Shown: positions 1-9,085, counted from the first letter of the stretch. The stretch: DNA of 64,000 nucleotides from Bacteroidia bacterium (GCA_030427635.1 JAUIBA010000004.1:124001-188000), one strand, 5' to 3'. Notes: generated by a model not told the origin, from the sequence alone. Numbers and translations: made by a program.

Positions 1-890
1 TAATAACACCGTCATTCACATACATAGCTACAGTAGAAGTAGTACTGCTGCTGGGGCTGAAACCGGTTTTCGTTGATGTGCTGCCAGATGCATTTACTAT
101 GGACCCGGTATCACTGGAAGGCGCTATTACGCCAAACACCAAAGCTATTATACCGGTACACCTGTATGGCCAGTCGGCCGATATGGCTCCTATACTGGAA
201 ATTGCATCAAAACATGGCATACCTGTCATTGAGGACAATGCACAGGCTATAGGAGGCAGTTATACGTTCCCTGACGGGCGCATTGTAAAAACAGGCGCTA
301 TGGGTACTATCAGCTGCACCTCTTTCTTCCCGTCCAAAAACCTTGGGTGCTACGGTGATGGTGGCGCTATCTTTACTAATGATGATGACCTGGCAGTGAA
401 AATGAAAATGATTGCTAATCATGGTCAGAAGGTACGCTACTACCATGAGATGGTAGGCTGCAACAGTCGTCTTGATTCTATTCAGGCTGCTGTACTGCGC
501 ATAAAACTGCCACTTCTGGATGAGTACTGTGATGCCAGAAGAGCTGCAGCCGATTATTATGACAATACATTCAGCAGCCATCCTATGCTCACGGTACCAT
601 ACCGTGCACCTTATGCACACCATGTATATCATCAGTATACCCTTATTGTAGAGGGCTTTGACCGGGACACACTCCACACCAGGCTGGCAGAAAAGGGTAT
701 TCCTTCTATGATATACTATCCGGTACCCTGCCATAAGCAGGAAATGCTGAAACCATACGGTACACATGATGCGGTACTACCTGTTACCAATGCACTGAAT
801 GCATGCGTTATATCACTGCCTATGCATACAGAGCTCACAGAAGAGGAGCTGAAATACATTACTACTTCATTGTTGGAAATATTAGGATAA
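1..890 (+). CDS. DegT/DnrJ/EryC1/StrS aminotransferase, 5' partial
   Basis: PLP-dependent sugar aminotransferase that would transfer an amino group to a nucleotide-diphospho-keto-sugar for surface polysaccharide. The frame is open from base 3 and reads TPSFTYIATVEVVLLLGLKP before the GTG used by the ORF track, so the gene starts upstream of the window. Family landmarks seen: PVHLYGQSADM, EDNAQAIGG, and FFPSKNLGCYGDGGA, whose Lys is the expected PLP-binding residue. The C-terminal YYPVPCHKQEML segment is typical. Roughly the last 295 residues are present of a usual 360-380. It is followed after 10 bases by rfbC, which implies one nucleotide-sugar operon. The exact sugar substrate cannot be told. 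Confidence 0.92.
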   Translation, partial: ITPSFTYIATVEVVLLLGLKPVFVDVLPDAFTMDPVSLEGAITPNTKAIIPVHLYGQSADMAPILEIASKHGIPVIEDNAQAIGGSYTFPDGRIVKTGAMGTISCTSFFPSKNLGCYGDGGAIFTNDDDLAVKMKMIANHGQKVRYYHEMVGCNSRLDSIQAAVLRIKLPLLDEYCDARRAAADYYDNTFSSHPMLTVPYRAPYAHHVYHQYTLIVEGFDRDTLHTRLAEKGIPSMIYYPVPCHKQEMLKPYGTHDAVLPVTNALNACVISLPMHTELTEEELKYITTSLLEILG

Positions 891-900
891 ATACGGTAAC

Positions 901-1452
901 ATGAATATTACAAAAACACCTCTGGAAGGTCTGCTGATAATAGAACCTAAAGTACATGGCGACGACCGAGGCTATTTCTTTGAAAGCTACAATATGCGTC
1001 AGCTTCAGGAATTGACCGGCTACAGCACTCCCTTCGTACAGGACAATCAGGCACGGTCTGTAAAGAACGTACTAAGAGGGCTGCACTATCAGAATCCCCC
1101 CACGCCACAGGCCAAACTCATAAGAGTACTGGAAGGCGCTATATGGGATGTGGCTGTAGATATACGTAAAAACAGCCCTACCTACGGCCAGTGGTATGGC
1201 ATAGAGCTTAATGCAGAGAACAAACTGCAGTTCCTTATTCCTCATGGATTTGCACATGGTTATGCCGTACTGTCCGATACTGCCGAAGTATTCTACAAAT
1301 GCGACAACTTCTATGATAAGTCTGCTGAAGGTGGGCTTTTCTTCAACGACCCTGCACTCAATATAGACTGGAAGATAGATAAGACATTAGCCATCATTTC
1401 AGAAAAAGACAAGAACCAGCCAATGATGGCTGATGCAAACAACCTTTTCTGA
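901..1452 (+). CDS. rfbC: dTDP-4-dehydrorhamnose 3,5-epimerase
   Basis: Cytosolic cupin enzyme that epimerises C3 and C5 of dTDP-4-keto-6-deoxyglucose on the way to dTDP-L-rhamnose. The 183-residue length is normal. Landmarks: FFESYN near residue 26, FVQDNQARSVKNVLRGLHYQ with the catalytic His at about 62, KLIRVLEGAIWDVAVDIR, and FLIPHGFAHGYAVLSDTAE followed by the YKCDNFY segment. It starts 10 bases after the aminotransferase stop, so the two are almost certainly cotranscribed. A related 3-epimerase or 5-epimerase of an amino-sugar pathway is an alternative, given the aminotransferase neighbour. Confidence 0.93.
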   Translation: MNITKTPLEGLLIIEPKVHGDDRGYFFESYNMRQLQELTGYSTPFVQDNQARSVKNVLRGLHYQNPPTPQAKLIRVLEGAIWDVAVDIRKNSPTYGQWYGIELNAENKLQFLIPHGFAHGYAVLSDTAEVFYKCDNFYDKSAEGGLFFNDPALNIDWKIDKTLAIISEKDKNQPMMADANNLF

Positions 1453-1489
1453 TAGATGCCAGAAAAAAATCAATGATAATTATACAATG

Positions 1490-1518
1490 GAGGCCGGGCA
1501 TATATCCGGCCTCTTTTA
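1490..1518 (+). terminator. Rho-independent terminator after rfbC
   Basis: An 8-bp GC-rich stem (GAGGCCGG / CCGGCCTC) is followed by TTTTATTA. It ends the aminotransferase-rfbC transcript. Confidence 0.8.
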
Positions 1519-1566
1519 TTATACGCACCCGGTACACCATGTAATGGCATTCAGTAAATTTGAGGT

Positions 1567-2187
1567 ATGAGCACATATGATCCCCGCATAGATGCCTATA
1601 TCGAAAAGTCAGCCGACTTTGCCCGTCCGGTATTGATTCATCTGCGTGAACTGCTACACGCCACTTGTCCCGATATAGAAGAAACATGGAAATGGAGCTT
1701 TCCTAACTTCAGCTATCGTGGTCAGGCAATGTGCAGCATGGCAGCCTTCAAAGAGCACTGTGCATTCAGCTTCTGGAAAGCGTCATTAATGCCAGATACT
1801 GACAATATACTGGAGCTGACCGAGCGCGAAGCAATGGGGCAGCTGGGACGTATTACCAGCCTGAAAGACCTGCCTAAAGACAGTGTGCTGAAGCGATACA
1901 TAAAAGCTGCTATGAAGCTCAATGAAGATGGCGTAAAAAAGCCTGCACCAGCTAAAAAAACAGAAAAGGAAAAATCAACGCTGGAAACACCTGCCGACTT
2001 TGCAGCATTCCTGAAAGCCAATGAAGCTGCCGACAGTGTTTTTCAGCAATTCAGCTACAGCAACCGGAAAGAATACATAGAGTGGTTTAACGAAGCTAAA
2101 ACTGAAGCTACCCGCATCAAGCGAATGAACCAGGCTATAGAATGGATAGCGGAAGGGAAAAGCCGCCATTGGAAATACAAGAAGTAA
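1567..2187 (+). CDS. YdeI/OmpD-associated family protein with DUF1801 domain
   Basis: A 206-residue cytosolic protein of unknown biochemical role. Residues about 1-110 match the DUF1801 pattern (DPRIDAYIEKSADFARPVL, then FPNFSYRG and CAFSFWKASLM). Residues about 140-206 match the YdeI / OmpD-associated C-terminal helical domain (FAAFLKANEAADSVFQQFS, YIEWFNEAKTEATRIKR). The two-domain order is common in Bacteroidota. A Lys/Ala-rich linker (KKPAPAKKTEKEK) joins the domains. A TAAATTTG box ends only four bases before the ATG, so the transcript may be nearly leaderless. Links of the family to bacteriocin protection come from annotation elsewhere and are not shown here. Confidence 0.85.
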   Translation: MSTYDPRIDAYIEKSADFARPVLIHLRELLHATCPDIEETWKWSFPNFSYRGQAMCSMAAFKEHCAFSFWKASLMPDTDNILELTEREAMGQLGRITSLKDLPKDSVLKRYIKAAMKLNEDGVKKPAPAKKTEKEKSTLETPADFAAFLKANEAADSVFQQFSYSNRKEYIEWFNEAKTEATRIKRMNQAIEWIAEGKSRHWKYKK

Positions 2188-2213
2188 CCGCTGTAGTCTG
2201 GCCTGTATAAAAG

Positions 2214-3200
2214 CTACTTTGTTACTGCATCCCTGTTATACCGGCTACGGTATGCCAATGGAGCCATGCCCGTTATTTTTCTGAATACCTCACGAAAAGC
2301 CTTCATGTCAGAATACCCTGCATCATACATTACCTCACTTACATTTCTGCGGGTATTCTCAAAGGCTTTCTTGGCATACTCTATCCGCACCCGCTGCTGA
2401 TATACCAGCGGAGTATTGCCAGTCGCCTTTATAAACCTCCTGTCAAAGTTCCTGCGACTCAGTGCATATCTGGCGGCAAGCTGCGCTACAGATATCCGCT
2501 CCTGCCAGTGCTGCTCTATAAAGAGTTGTGCCGCCCGCACCTGCTCGTCCTCATGCTGTTTCTGCCCGGTGAAAATGATAAATGCCGACTGGCTTTCTCT
2601 GTCCATATCTATCTGAAACACCTTAGCGCAGTATATGGCAGTGGCTCGGTCATAGTACTTTTCTATAAGGTATATAATGAGATTCAGAAACGAGTAAGCA
2701 CCACCATTGGTATATATCCCATGCTCATCTGTTATCAGTCTGTCCGTTTCCAGTTTCACTCCGGGATGCTTTTTCCTGAAAGTATCGGCCGCCCCCCAGT
2801 GAGTAGAGCAGCTTTTTCCTTCCAGTAGTCCCGCGGCTGCCAGTATAAACGCACCTGTACATATTCCCGCTATTGCAGCCCCATTGGCATATTGTTCTTT
2901 TACCCATCTTACCAGTCGTTCATTGCCGCTGGTCGTTGCCAGCTCATAATTATGATTGAGCGATGGTACTATTACCAGATCGGTATGTACTATATCATCT
3001 ATATGCACATGCGGCCTTACTGCAAACAGCCCCCCATGAAACTCCACTGATGATGACATGCCAGCAAGCACTATCTCAAAACAAACATCCCTACCCTGTT
3101 GCTTCTGGTATTCATTGGCACGCATCAGTATCTTATAGGCCCCCGTTATACTGCTGATATTTGCGCCTCCTTCTGGCACCAGTATCGTAAGATGTTTCAT
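2214..3200 (-). CDS. GlxA-type AraC family transcriptional regulator
   Basis: One-component regulator with an N-terminal DJ-1/PfpI-like domain and a C-terminal AraC helix-turn-helix pair. The start is set at the ATG reading MKHLTILVPEGG; the track's longer form uses a TTG seven codons upstream. The DJ-1 part keeps the nucleophile-elbow sequence AGICTGAFILAAAGLLEG. The AraC part contains ISVAQLAARYALSRRNFDRRF and the second-helix signature VSEVMYDAGYSDMKAFREVF. Such DJ-1/AraC fusions often regulate nitrogen-compound or stress genes. It is convergent with the YdeI-type gene and divergent from the SRPBCC pair; it might control the latter, but that is inference. Confidence 0.9.
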   Translation of the reverse strand: MKHLTILVPEGGANISSITGAYKILMRANEYQKQQGRDVCFEIVLAGMSSSVEFHGGLFAVRPHVHIDDIVHTDLVIVPSLNHNYELATTSGNERLVRWVKEQYANGAAIAGICTGAFILAAAGLLEGKSCSTHWGAADTFRKKHPGVKLETDRLITDEHGIYTNGGAYSFLNLIIYLIEKYYDRATAIYCAKVFQIDMDRESQSAFIIFTGQKQHEDEQVRAAQLFIEQHWQERISVAQLAARYALSRRNFDRRFIKATGNTPLVYQQRVRIEYAKKAFENTRRNVSEVMYDAGYSDMKAFREVFRKITGMAPLAYRSRYNRDAVTK

Positions 3201-3339
3201 ACCCACTTGGTTTCCCTGCAAAAATACATGCTTTCACTTGTCCATATCGCCCCCATACATTGTCTCATTTACACTACCTCATGTTTATACTTCACGCCTA
3301 CTTTTGTCACACATTGTTCATTACATCACACGCATCCAT

Positions 3340-3804
3340 ATGGCAAACTCAGATTTTACTACCAGCTTTCATACTACAGCCACACCACAGCAGGCATATG
3401 ATACCATCTGCAATGTAGCCGCATGGTGGTGTCCTGAATTCAGCGGTAAAGCGCAGAATGAAGGCGATGCTTTCTCAGTGCGTTTCGGTGACCTCCATTA
3501 TTCCGTTCAGCAGCTTACTGAGGTCTTACCTGGCAGGCGTATTGTATGGGAAGTAACAGAAAGTAACCTTACATTCCTTTCTCAGCCTGACGAATGGACC
3601 GGTTCCAGAATTCAGTTCGACATCTCTGCACATGATGGTAATACCATCATACACTTCACCCATCTGGGCCTTCGCCCGGGTATAGAATGTTATGATGCCT
3701 GCTCAGGTGCATGGGGGCAGTATATAGCATACAGCCTCATCAGTATGCTCAATGGAGGTAAAGGCCAGCCAGGCTTCCCGCCCGCAGGCCCATTAGCTAA
3801 ATAA
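3340..3804 (+). CDS. SRPBCC (START/AHA1-like) domain protein, copy 1
   Basis: A single-domain SRPBCC ligand-binding fold protein of 154 residues starting at MANSDFTTSF; the track's start 34 codons earlier lies in the intergenic region. Visible features are AYDTICNVAAWWCPEF, VWEVTESNLTFL, and IIHFTHLGLRPGIECYDACS near the C-terminus. No catalytic residue can be assigned. The next gene encodes a clear paralogue 26 bases downstream, so the two form an operon. Possible roles are hydrophobic-ligand binding or an Hsp90-activator-like fold; the sequence does not decide. Confidence 0.82.
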   Translation: MANSDFTTSFHTTATPQQAYDTICNVAAWWCPEFSGKAQNEGDAFSVRFGDLHYSVQQLTEVLPGRRIVWEVTESNLTFLSQPDEWTGSRIQFDISAHDGNTIIHFTHLGLRPGIECYDACSGAWGQYIAYSLISMLNGGKGQPGFPPAGPLAK

Positions 3805-3830
3805 ACTACATCCTGATAAAACAACATAAA

Positions 3831-4277
3831 ATGCAGCAAAGCTTCTCTATTTCATTTATTGTGAATAACACACCACAGGAAATCGCAAATGCTATCCTCA
3901 ATATTCAAAACTGGTGGTCGGAAGAAATAACCGGAAGCACCAATGCTATTGGCGATGAATTCCGATACCACTACCGCGATGTGCACAGCTGTGTTATGAT
4001 ACTTACTGAATCTACTTACGAACGTATTCAATGGCGTGTAACAGAAAACTATTTCAACTTCGTTACAGACCAGACCGAATGGGATAATACAGATATCTGC
4101 TTTGAAATGATTCCCGTAAGTAATGGTATTATGGTACGGTTTACCCACATAGGCCTGAAACCTGAATTTGAGTGCTATGCTGTCTGTTCCGATGCATGGA
4201 CACGTTACATAAAAACCAGTCTTTATAATCTAATAACCACCGGAACAGGAAACCCTAACCCAAAAGAAACCTTATAA
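3831..4277 (+). CDS. SRPBCC (START/AHA1-like) domain protein, copy 2
   Basis: A 148-residue paralogue of the preceding gene. Shared blocks are WW near residue 28, WRVTENYFNFV (copy 1 WEVTESNLTFL), VRFTHIGLKPEFECYAVCS (copy 1 IHFTHLGLRPGIECYDACS) and the final SLYNLITTGTGNPNP versus SLISMLNGGKGQPGF. It arose by tandem duplication followed by considerable divergence. It is cotranscribed with copy 1. Function is unknown. About 240 bases of AT-rich sequence without a recognised gene follow. Confidence 0.82.
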   Translation: MQQSFSISFIVNNTPQEIANAILNIQNWWSEEITGSTNAIGDEFRYHYRDVHSCVMILTESTYERIQWRVTENYFNFVTDQTEWDNTDICFEMIPVSNGIMVRFTHIGLKPEFECYAVCSDAWTRYIKTSLYNLITTGTGNPNPKETL

Positions 4278-4519
4278 CCCAGTCATCGCAATCTCATTCA
4301 TTGCTACACACTGGGGAATTCTTCCCACACTATACAACAGTTTACTGACACCGGAACATCATACATATACACACCACACCCGGGCAAACAGCTACAAACA
4401 CCACGCACAACACACTGAAATACAATAAAATACAACACACCCAACTTCTTTAAAGGAAGCTTTAACCATTCATGGTATCATCTTTGGCACGCTATAATCT
4501 GAATCAAACGGAACATGCC

Positions 4520-5293
4520 ATGAGAACCAGAATGCTGATATTACTCACCGCTTTTATAGGCCTGATTGTAAGCGTATCGTCCTGCAAAAAAGAAAAAAAT
4601 GAAAACAACAATGCCCAGCTCACTATGCGCCTCACAGACGCACCTGCCAATTATGATGCTGTATATGTAGACATACAGCAGATAGAGTTTAAAATGGAAG
4701 GCCGCAGCTCTGTGATGATATCCCCTGCCCGCACAGGAGTATATAATCTGCTCAGCTTCCGCAATGGAGTCGATACACTGCTGGTGAACACATCCGTACC
4801 TGCAGGAAAAGTAGAACAGATAAGACTTATACTGGGCAGCAACAATACAGTAGTTGTAAATGGAGATTCCTACGCACTCAGCACACCATCCGGTCAAACC
4901 AGTGGCATCAAGCTCAATCTGCATACACAGCTCGATGCCGGAGTGTCTTATACCTTCTGGCTCGATTTTGATGCAGGCAAGTCTATCAATGAAACAGGCA
5001 ATGGCAAGTTCCAGCTGAAACCCGTTATCAGGGCATACTCGTCCCTTACTAACGGGAAGATAGAAGGCTATATACTACCTACTACCGCTTTTGCCACTGT
5101 TTACGTTACAAATGGAGTTGATACAGTATCTGCCATCCCTGCTGCAGATGGACACTTTGTAATAAGCGGCCTGTCTGAAGGCACATGGACACTGAGTGTA
5201 CAACCATCAGTATTGCTCTTTGCTACATTCACTACCGACGTAACTGTATCTTACGGGCTTATAGCGAATGTGGGCGTTATCACACTCACATAA
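4520..5293 (+). CDS. DUF4382 domain lipoprotein
   Basis: Predicted envelope lipoprotein. The start is placed at MRTRMLILLTAF rather than the track's MVSSLARY because it gives a short basic n-region, a hydrophobic core and a lipobox ending VSSC-KKEK. Residues about 30-170 match DUF4382 (LTMRLTDAPANYDAVYVDI, VNTSVPAGKVEQIRLIL). The C-terminal part (KIEGYILPTTAFATVYVTNG to ISGLSEGTWTLSV) resembles a carboxypeptidase-regulatory or SpaA-like beta-sandwich. This combination is frequent on the Bacteroidota outer surface. Its role is unknown. It is convergent with the M48 protease gene across a shared terminator. Confidence 0.85.
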   Translation: MRTRMLILLTAFIGLIVSVSSCKKEKNENNNAQLTMRLTDAPANYDAVYVDIQQIEFKMEGRSSVMISPARTGVYNLLSFRNGVDTLLVNTSVPAGKVEQIRLILGSNNTVVVNGDSYALSTPSGQTSGIKLNLHTQLDAGVSYTFWLDFDAGKSINETGNGKFQLKPVIRAYSSLTNGKIEGYILPTTAFATVYVTNGVDTVSAIPAADGHFVISGLSEGTWTLSVQPSVLLFATFTTDVTVSYGLIANVGVITLT

Positions 5294-5324
5294 TCACCTT
5301 ACATAACTAATCACTCCTGCACAA

Positions 5325-5363
5325 TAAGAAAGGCTACTTCTTTTCCGGAAGTAGCCTTTCTTA
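5325..5363. terminator. Bidirectional terminator between convergent lipoprotein genes
   Basis: A perfect 15-16 bp stem (AAGAAAGGCTACTTC / GAAGTAGCCTTTCTT) with a 7-base loop. A/T-rich flanks on both sides serve the DUF4382 gene and the M48 gene. Confidence 0.85.
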
Positions 5364-5381
5364 ATAAGATGGGTGATTGCC

Positions 5382-6185
5382 TTATGGCTGATAATAGGTC
5401 ATAGCCGTAGGCATCAGGTCCTTTATATGCTGTATGCGCTCATCATCGCTGGGGTGAGTACTCAGGAACACCGGCACCGAAGATCCGCCACTGTTTGCTT
5501 TCATCCGCTCCCAGAAGGGAACCGCCATATTAGGGTCATACCCTGCTGTAGCCATTACATAGAGGCCCGCTTCATCGGCTTCATTCTCCTGCTTGCGCGA
5601 AAATGCCAGTACACCGAGAGTACTGCTTACACCATAGGCACTGTTGAAAATAGTCCTTGTTTCTTCCGGCTTTGACGACATCAGTACAGACAATGCCTGC
5701 CCGCCATAATCTACAAGCAGTTGCTGGCTCATACGCTCACTGCCATGTTTCAGAAAGGCATGGGCTATTTCATGTCCCAGTACTGTAGCAAGGTCCTCAT
5801 CAGTAGGCATGAGTGGCATTATACCACTGTACACAACTATCTTACCACCTGGCAGGCACCATGCGTTTACCTCTGGATTGCTTACCAGATTAAACTCCCA
5901 CTGATAGTCTTTTATCAGATCTGTCTGCCCTTTGGTAGCCAGATAATTGGTTACCGCCGCCTTTAGTTTTATACCTACACGCTGCACCATTTCTGCCTCA
6001 GGGGTACCTGTTATAGGCGGGTTGGTAGATATGAATGTAGAATACTCCTGCGATGATAGCGAAAGCACCGTTGCATCATCTACCAGCGATAGTGTGTTGC
6101 GGCCATTTGCATTCTTCTTACAGGAATATATGGTCGTACCACACACACCCAGCAGCACTAATAACGGCAGTAAAAGCTTTTTCAT
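5382..6185 (-). CDS. M48 family metallopeptidase, lipoprotein
   Basis: Zinc endopeptidase anchored in the envelope, resembling the BepA/LoiP group. The signal sequence MKKLLLPLLVLLGVCGTTIYSC-KK carries a lipobox with Cys22. The M48 zinc site is VLGHEIAHAFLKHG (HExxH near 138-142), with the third ligand in ENEADEAGLYVMATAGYDP. A C-terminal STHPSDDERIQHI block is also typical. The size (267 residues) fits single-domain M48C proteins without a TPR tail. It lies 29 bases downstream of hisS and may be cotranscribed with it. A likely role is quality control of outer-membrane proteins, inferred from the family. Confidence 0.92.
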   Translation of the reverse strand: MKKLLLPLLVLLGVCGTTIYSCKKNANGRNTLSLVDDATVLSLSSQEYSTFISTNPPITGTPEAEMVQRVGIKLKAAVTNYLATKGQTDLIKDYQWEFNLVSNPEVNAWCLPGGKIVVYSGIMPLMPTDEDLATVLGHEIAHAFLKHGSERMSQQLLVDYGGQALSVLMSSKPEETRTIFNSAYGVSSTLGVLAFSRKQENEADEAGLYVMATAGYDPNMAVPFWERMKANSGGSSVPVFLSTHPSDDERIQHIKDLMPTAMTYYQP

Positions 6186-6214
6186 AATCCGGCTGTTTAT
6201 TGTTTAAAATGTTG

Positions 6215-7612
6215 TTATCCCGATTGCAGCATAGAAATAGCCGCAGTTACATCCACCAGTTCCTGCTTACCCGTCTCAAAGTTCTTCACACTTATTTTAC
6301 CCGCAGCACGCTCATCATCACCTGGCAGCAGTACATACTTTATGCTGCGCTTGTTGGCATACTTCATCTGCTTATCAAACTTTACTGCTTCAGGATATAT
6401 CTCTGCAGCAATACCATTTTCCCTGCAGCGGCGCAGTACATCCAGCGCATACCTTTCATTGTCTCCACCAAAGTTCAGAATAAGCACATCGGCACCCTGT
6501 GCCACCTGCTGCGGAAACAGATTCAGCTCTTCCAGTACATCATAGATACGGTCTATCCCGAATGATACACCTACCCCCGACAAGCCTTTCAGCCCAAAGA
6601 GTCCTGTAAGGTCGTCATAACGGCCACCACCGCCTATACTGCCCATCTTCACATCAGGATGTGTACATACCACTTCCACTATCACACCTGTATAGTAGTT
6701 CAGGCCACGCGCCAGGCTTATATCTACCTGCACAGCTACATCCGCATTTACGCCACTGCACAGGGTACTGTAATAACTCAGTGTATGCTGCAACTCAGCT
6801 ATTCCTGCCATGCCAGCCTCACTTCCGCTCATAATACCTGCCAGTGCCGCCAGCTGCTCATCATTGCTTCCACTTATAGCTATCACATCTTTCAGCCTGC
6901 CTATGCCTTCCTCACTTATTCCTCTTGCAGTCAGTTCTTTAGCTACACCATCCCAGCCTATTTTATCCAGCTTGTCCAGAGCTATGGTTATGTCTGTCAT
7001 CAAATCGGGATGCCCGCATATTTCCGACATTCCCTGCAGCAGTTTCCTGCTATTCACTTTTATAGCTACCGGCACACCCAGCTTCCCGAATGCCTGACTG
7101 TATATACACAGCAACTCGGCCTCGTTAATAAGCGATGTACTGCCTACCACATCTGCATCACACTGCCAGAATTCTCTGTAGCGTCCCTTCTGAGGTCGGT
7201 CGGCACGCCATACAGGCTGCATCTGATACCTGCGGAATGGTAATGCCAGTTCATGATGATGCATCACTACATAGCGGGCAAAAGGTATGGTCAGATCATA
7301 ACGCAGAGCACGCTCAGTCACTACAGGTGATGAATACGGTTTGCTCAGCACTTTAGCCCACTCATCATTCATTTTAGCTTTATAGTCATCATTCTGTGCA
7401 TGGAGGCCATTATTCAGTATTTTAAAAATAAGCCGGTCCCCCTCCTCACCGTACTTCCCGGTAAGGGTTGTAAGATTTTCCATTGCCGGTGTTTCCAGTG
7501 GCTGAAAGCCGTAAAGCTCAAAAATGCTCCGCAGCGTATCAAAAATATACTGACGCTTCCGTACTACTTCAGGAGAGAAGTCACGCGTTCCCTGTGGTAT
7601 TGATGGTTTCAT
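6215..7612 (-). CDS. hisS: Histidine--tRNA ligase
   Basis: Class II aminoacyl-tRNA synthetase charging tRNA-His in the cytosol. At 465 residues it is slightly longer than E. coli HisRS, as usual for Bacteroidota. Evidence: N-terminal IPQGTRDFSPEVVRKRQYIF; the motif 2 region LPFRRYQMQPVWRADRPQKG followed by YREFWQCDADVVG; the histidine-specific loop LARGLNYYTGVIVEV; and motif 3 GVSFGIDRIYDVLEEL. The C-terminal anticodon-binding domain (VLILNFGGDNERYALDVLRRCR) is intact. The start codon ATG is unambiguous. Confidence 0.97.
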   Translation of the reverse strand: MKPSIPQGTRDFSPEVVRKRQYIFDTLRSIFELYGFQPLETPAMENLTTLTGKYGEEGDRLIFKILNNGLHAQNDDYKAKMNDEWAKVLSKPYSSPVVTERALRYDLTIPFARYVVMHHHELALPFRRYQMQPVWRADRPQKGRYREFWQCDADVVGSTSLINEAELLCIYSQAFGKLGVPVAIKVNSRKLLQGMSEICGHPDLMTDITIALDKLDKIGWDGVAKELTARGISEEGIGRLKDVIAISGSNDEQLAALAGIMSGSEAGMAGIAELQHTLSYYSTLCSGVNADVAVQVDISLARGLNYYTGVIVEVVCTHPDVKMGSIGGGGRYDDLTGLFGLKGLSGVGVSFGIDRIYDVLEELNLFPQQVAQGADVLILNFGGDNERYALDVLRRCRENGIAAEIYPEAVKFDKQMKYANKRSIKYVLLPGDDERAAGKISVKNFETGKQELVDVTAAISMLQSG

Positions 7613-7667
7613 TTATTCGTAATCTGATGTCAAAAATACTATCTGCGGCACAAAACATCCGCTATAG

Positions 7668-8141
7668 TTATGCATTGGTGTTATTATCAGTACCATGCCG
7701 GGCTATGATAGCATCGCAGGTGCGGGCTATCATATCATACACAGGACCGTATCCGTCCTCATCTCCATACCATGGGTCTGGTACTGAGCCGTTACTTCCC
7801 GGCTCCAGCTCGTTCATAAAGTAATGTACATTACTCATATCTGCACCACCGCTTATGCGGCTTATATCCCGGTACACATCCCCTGCCAGTGCATATATAA
7901 AATCATATCTGCCCAGGTCGGCAGCGGTGAATGTCCGGGCCCGCTGTCCCGATATATCTATACCATGTGCCCTGCACACCTTCTGTGAAAACCGGTGAGG
8001 AGCCTCACCTGTATGATAGGAGTTAGTCCCTGCCGACTCTATTTCCCAATCCAGTCCGTTTTGTTTTGCCTTTTGCTGCAGCACACCCTCAGCTATAGGA
8101 GAGCGGCATATATTACCAAGACACACCATTAATATGCGCAT
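7668..8141 (-). CDS. Low molecular weight protein-tyrosine phosphatase
   Basis: Cytosolic phosphatase of 157 residues. The P-loop MVCLGNICRSPIAEGV gives the CX5R signature with nucleophile Cys7 and Arg13. The general-acid Asp lies in SVPDPWYGDEDG. In bacteria these enzymes often dephosphorylate tyrosine kinases of polysaccharide export, but no such kinase is in this window. It is followed by nothing in its operon before hisS (55-base gap). Confidence 0.94.
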   Translation of the reverse strand: MRILMVCLGNICRSPIAEGVLQQKAKQNGLDWEIESAGTNSYHTGEAPHRFSQKVCRAHGIDISGQRARTFTAADLGRYDFIYALAGDVYRDISRISGGADMSNVHYFMNELEPGSNGSVPDPWYGDEDGYGPVYDMIARTCDAIIARHGTDNNTNA

Positions 8142-8175
8142 GCTGCAAAACTACATCACGCCAGCCACAACATGG

Positions 8176-8661
8176 TTACAACCACTTTTCATAAAGTACA
8201 CGGGTAGCCATGTACCCCTCCTGCTCCAGGAGTTTACGCATACCACTGTTGGCACACAGAGTAAAGCGGTATATTCTGCGTATGCCACGACTTGTATAAT
8301 GTTTTTCTATTGTCCGGTTCAGCATTCGGTACACACCCATACGCCTGTACTCCGGCTTTACATATCCGTCCGAAATATAGAGCATATCACCCGCCGGTTC
8401 CTCAAAGCGGCTATCATCCTCCTCCTCTACATAACCCATTATTACGCCTGCTGGTTTTCCATCAGCATAAGCTACTATGCACAGGCCATCATATTCTTCC
8501 TGCATGGCAATGATATGCCGCATATATGCTACCTCTATATCATCCCACAATGCAGTACGGCTGTTCAGCTCTCTTTCAGACTCATGCAGCCCTCGCATAA
8601 ATGCCGATATAAGTGCATACTCATCCCTGATACTTACCGTTAACAGCGTTACATTTTCCAT
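8176..8661 (-). CDS. GNAT family N-acetyltransferase
   Basis: A 161-residue acetyl-CoA-dependent acyltransferase. The central beta strand IVAYADGKPAGVIMGYV and the acetyl-CoA loop region DGYVKPEYRRMGVYRMLNRTIEKH (an R-x-x-G-V-Y variant of Q/RxxGxG/A) support the call. The C-terminal TLCANSGMRKLLEQEGYMATRVLY is the usual beta6-beta7 region. The substrate is unknown. It ends 34 bases upstream of the phosphatase gene on the same strand. Confidence 0.85.
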   Translation of the reverse strand: MENVTLLTVSIRDEYALISAFMRGLHESERELNSRTALWDDIEVAYMRHIIAMQEEYDGLCIVAYADGKPAGVIMGYVEEEDDSRFEEPAGDMLYISDGYVKPEYRRMGVYRMLNRTIEKHYTSRGIRRIYRFTLCANSGMRKLLEQEGYMATRVLYEKWL

Positions 8662-8736
8662 AAGTCTGGTATTGGAAATATTATTCTGCCTGGTGCAGAA
8701 AGGGATTACAATATGGGGGAGGTACTTTCCCTGAAG

Positions 8737-8982
8737 CTATTTAAGCTTACAATTCACATATGTATAGGAAAGCGTATCCAGCTCATATGCCTTACGCTCA
8801 CATGCCGACACCGCATTCAACCTATTGCTGTACACGTTTCTGGATACCACGGTCACAACATTCTCGTTACGGTAAGGGTCATTGGTGGTAACGGTACACT
8901 CACAGTTATAATCCTTTTTGCAGGCCACCGCCAGCAATGCCAGCAATACTATTCCCGCGCCCGCTTTTCCTGGTGTTTTCAT
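8737..8982 (-). CDS. Small cysteine-patterned lipoprotein
   Basis: An 81-residue secreted lipoprotein with no recognised domain. A hydrophobic signal (AGIVLLALLAVAC) ends at a lipobox Cys followed by KKDYNCECTV. The mature part carries four further Cys: C-x-C directly after the anchor, one in SACERKA and one in VNCKLK at the C-terminus. The same pattern C-K-[KR]-x-Y-x-C-x-C ... C ... C-[KS]-[LI] recurs in the genes at 38792 and 39073, so this is one member of a local family. The four non-anchor Cys could form two disulfides in the periplasm or at the surface. Confidence 0.75.
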   Translation of the reverse strand: MKTPGKAGAGIVLLALLAVACKKDYNCECTVTTNDPYRNENVVTVVSRNVYSNRLNAVSACERKAYELDTLSYTYVNCKLK

Positions 8983-9085
8983 GCATCAAATATAGTACAC
9001 TCCCGTATATTATCCGTTGCCTTGTTCCCCATACCCACATTATGCCGGTACACTATATCTTTAAGTCTGGCAAAACACGGTACAT

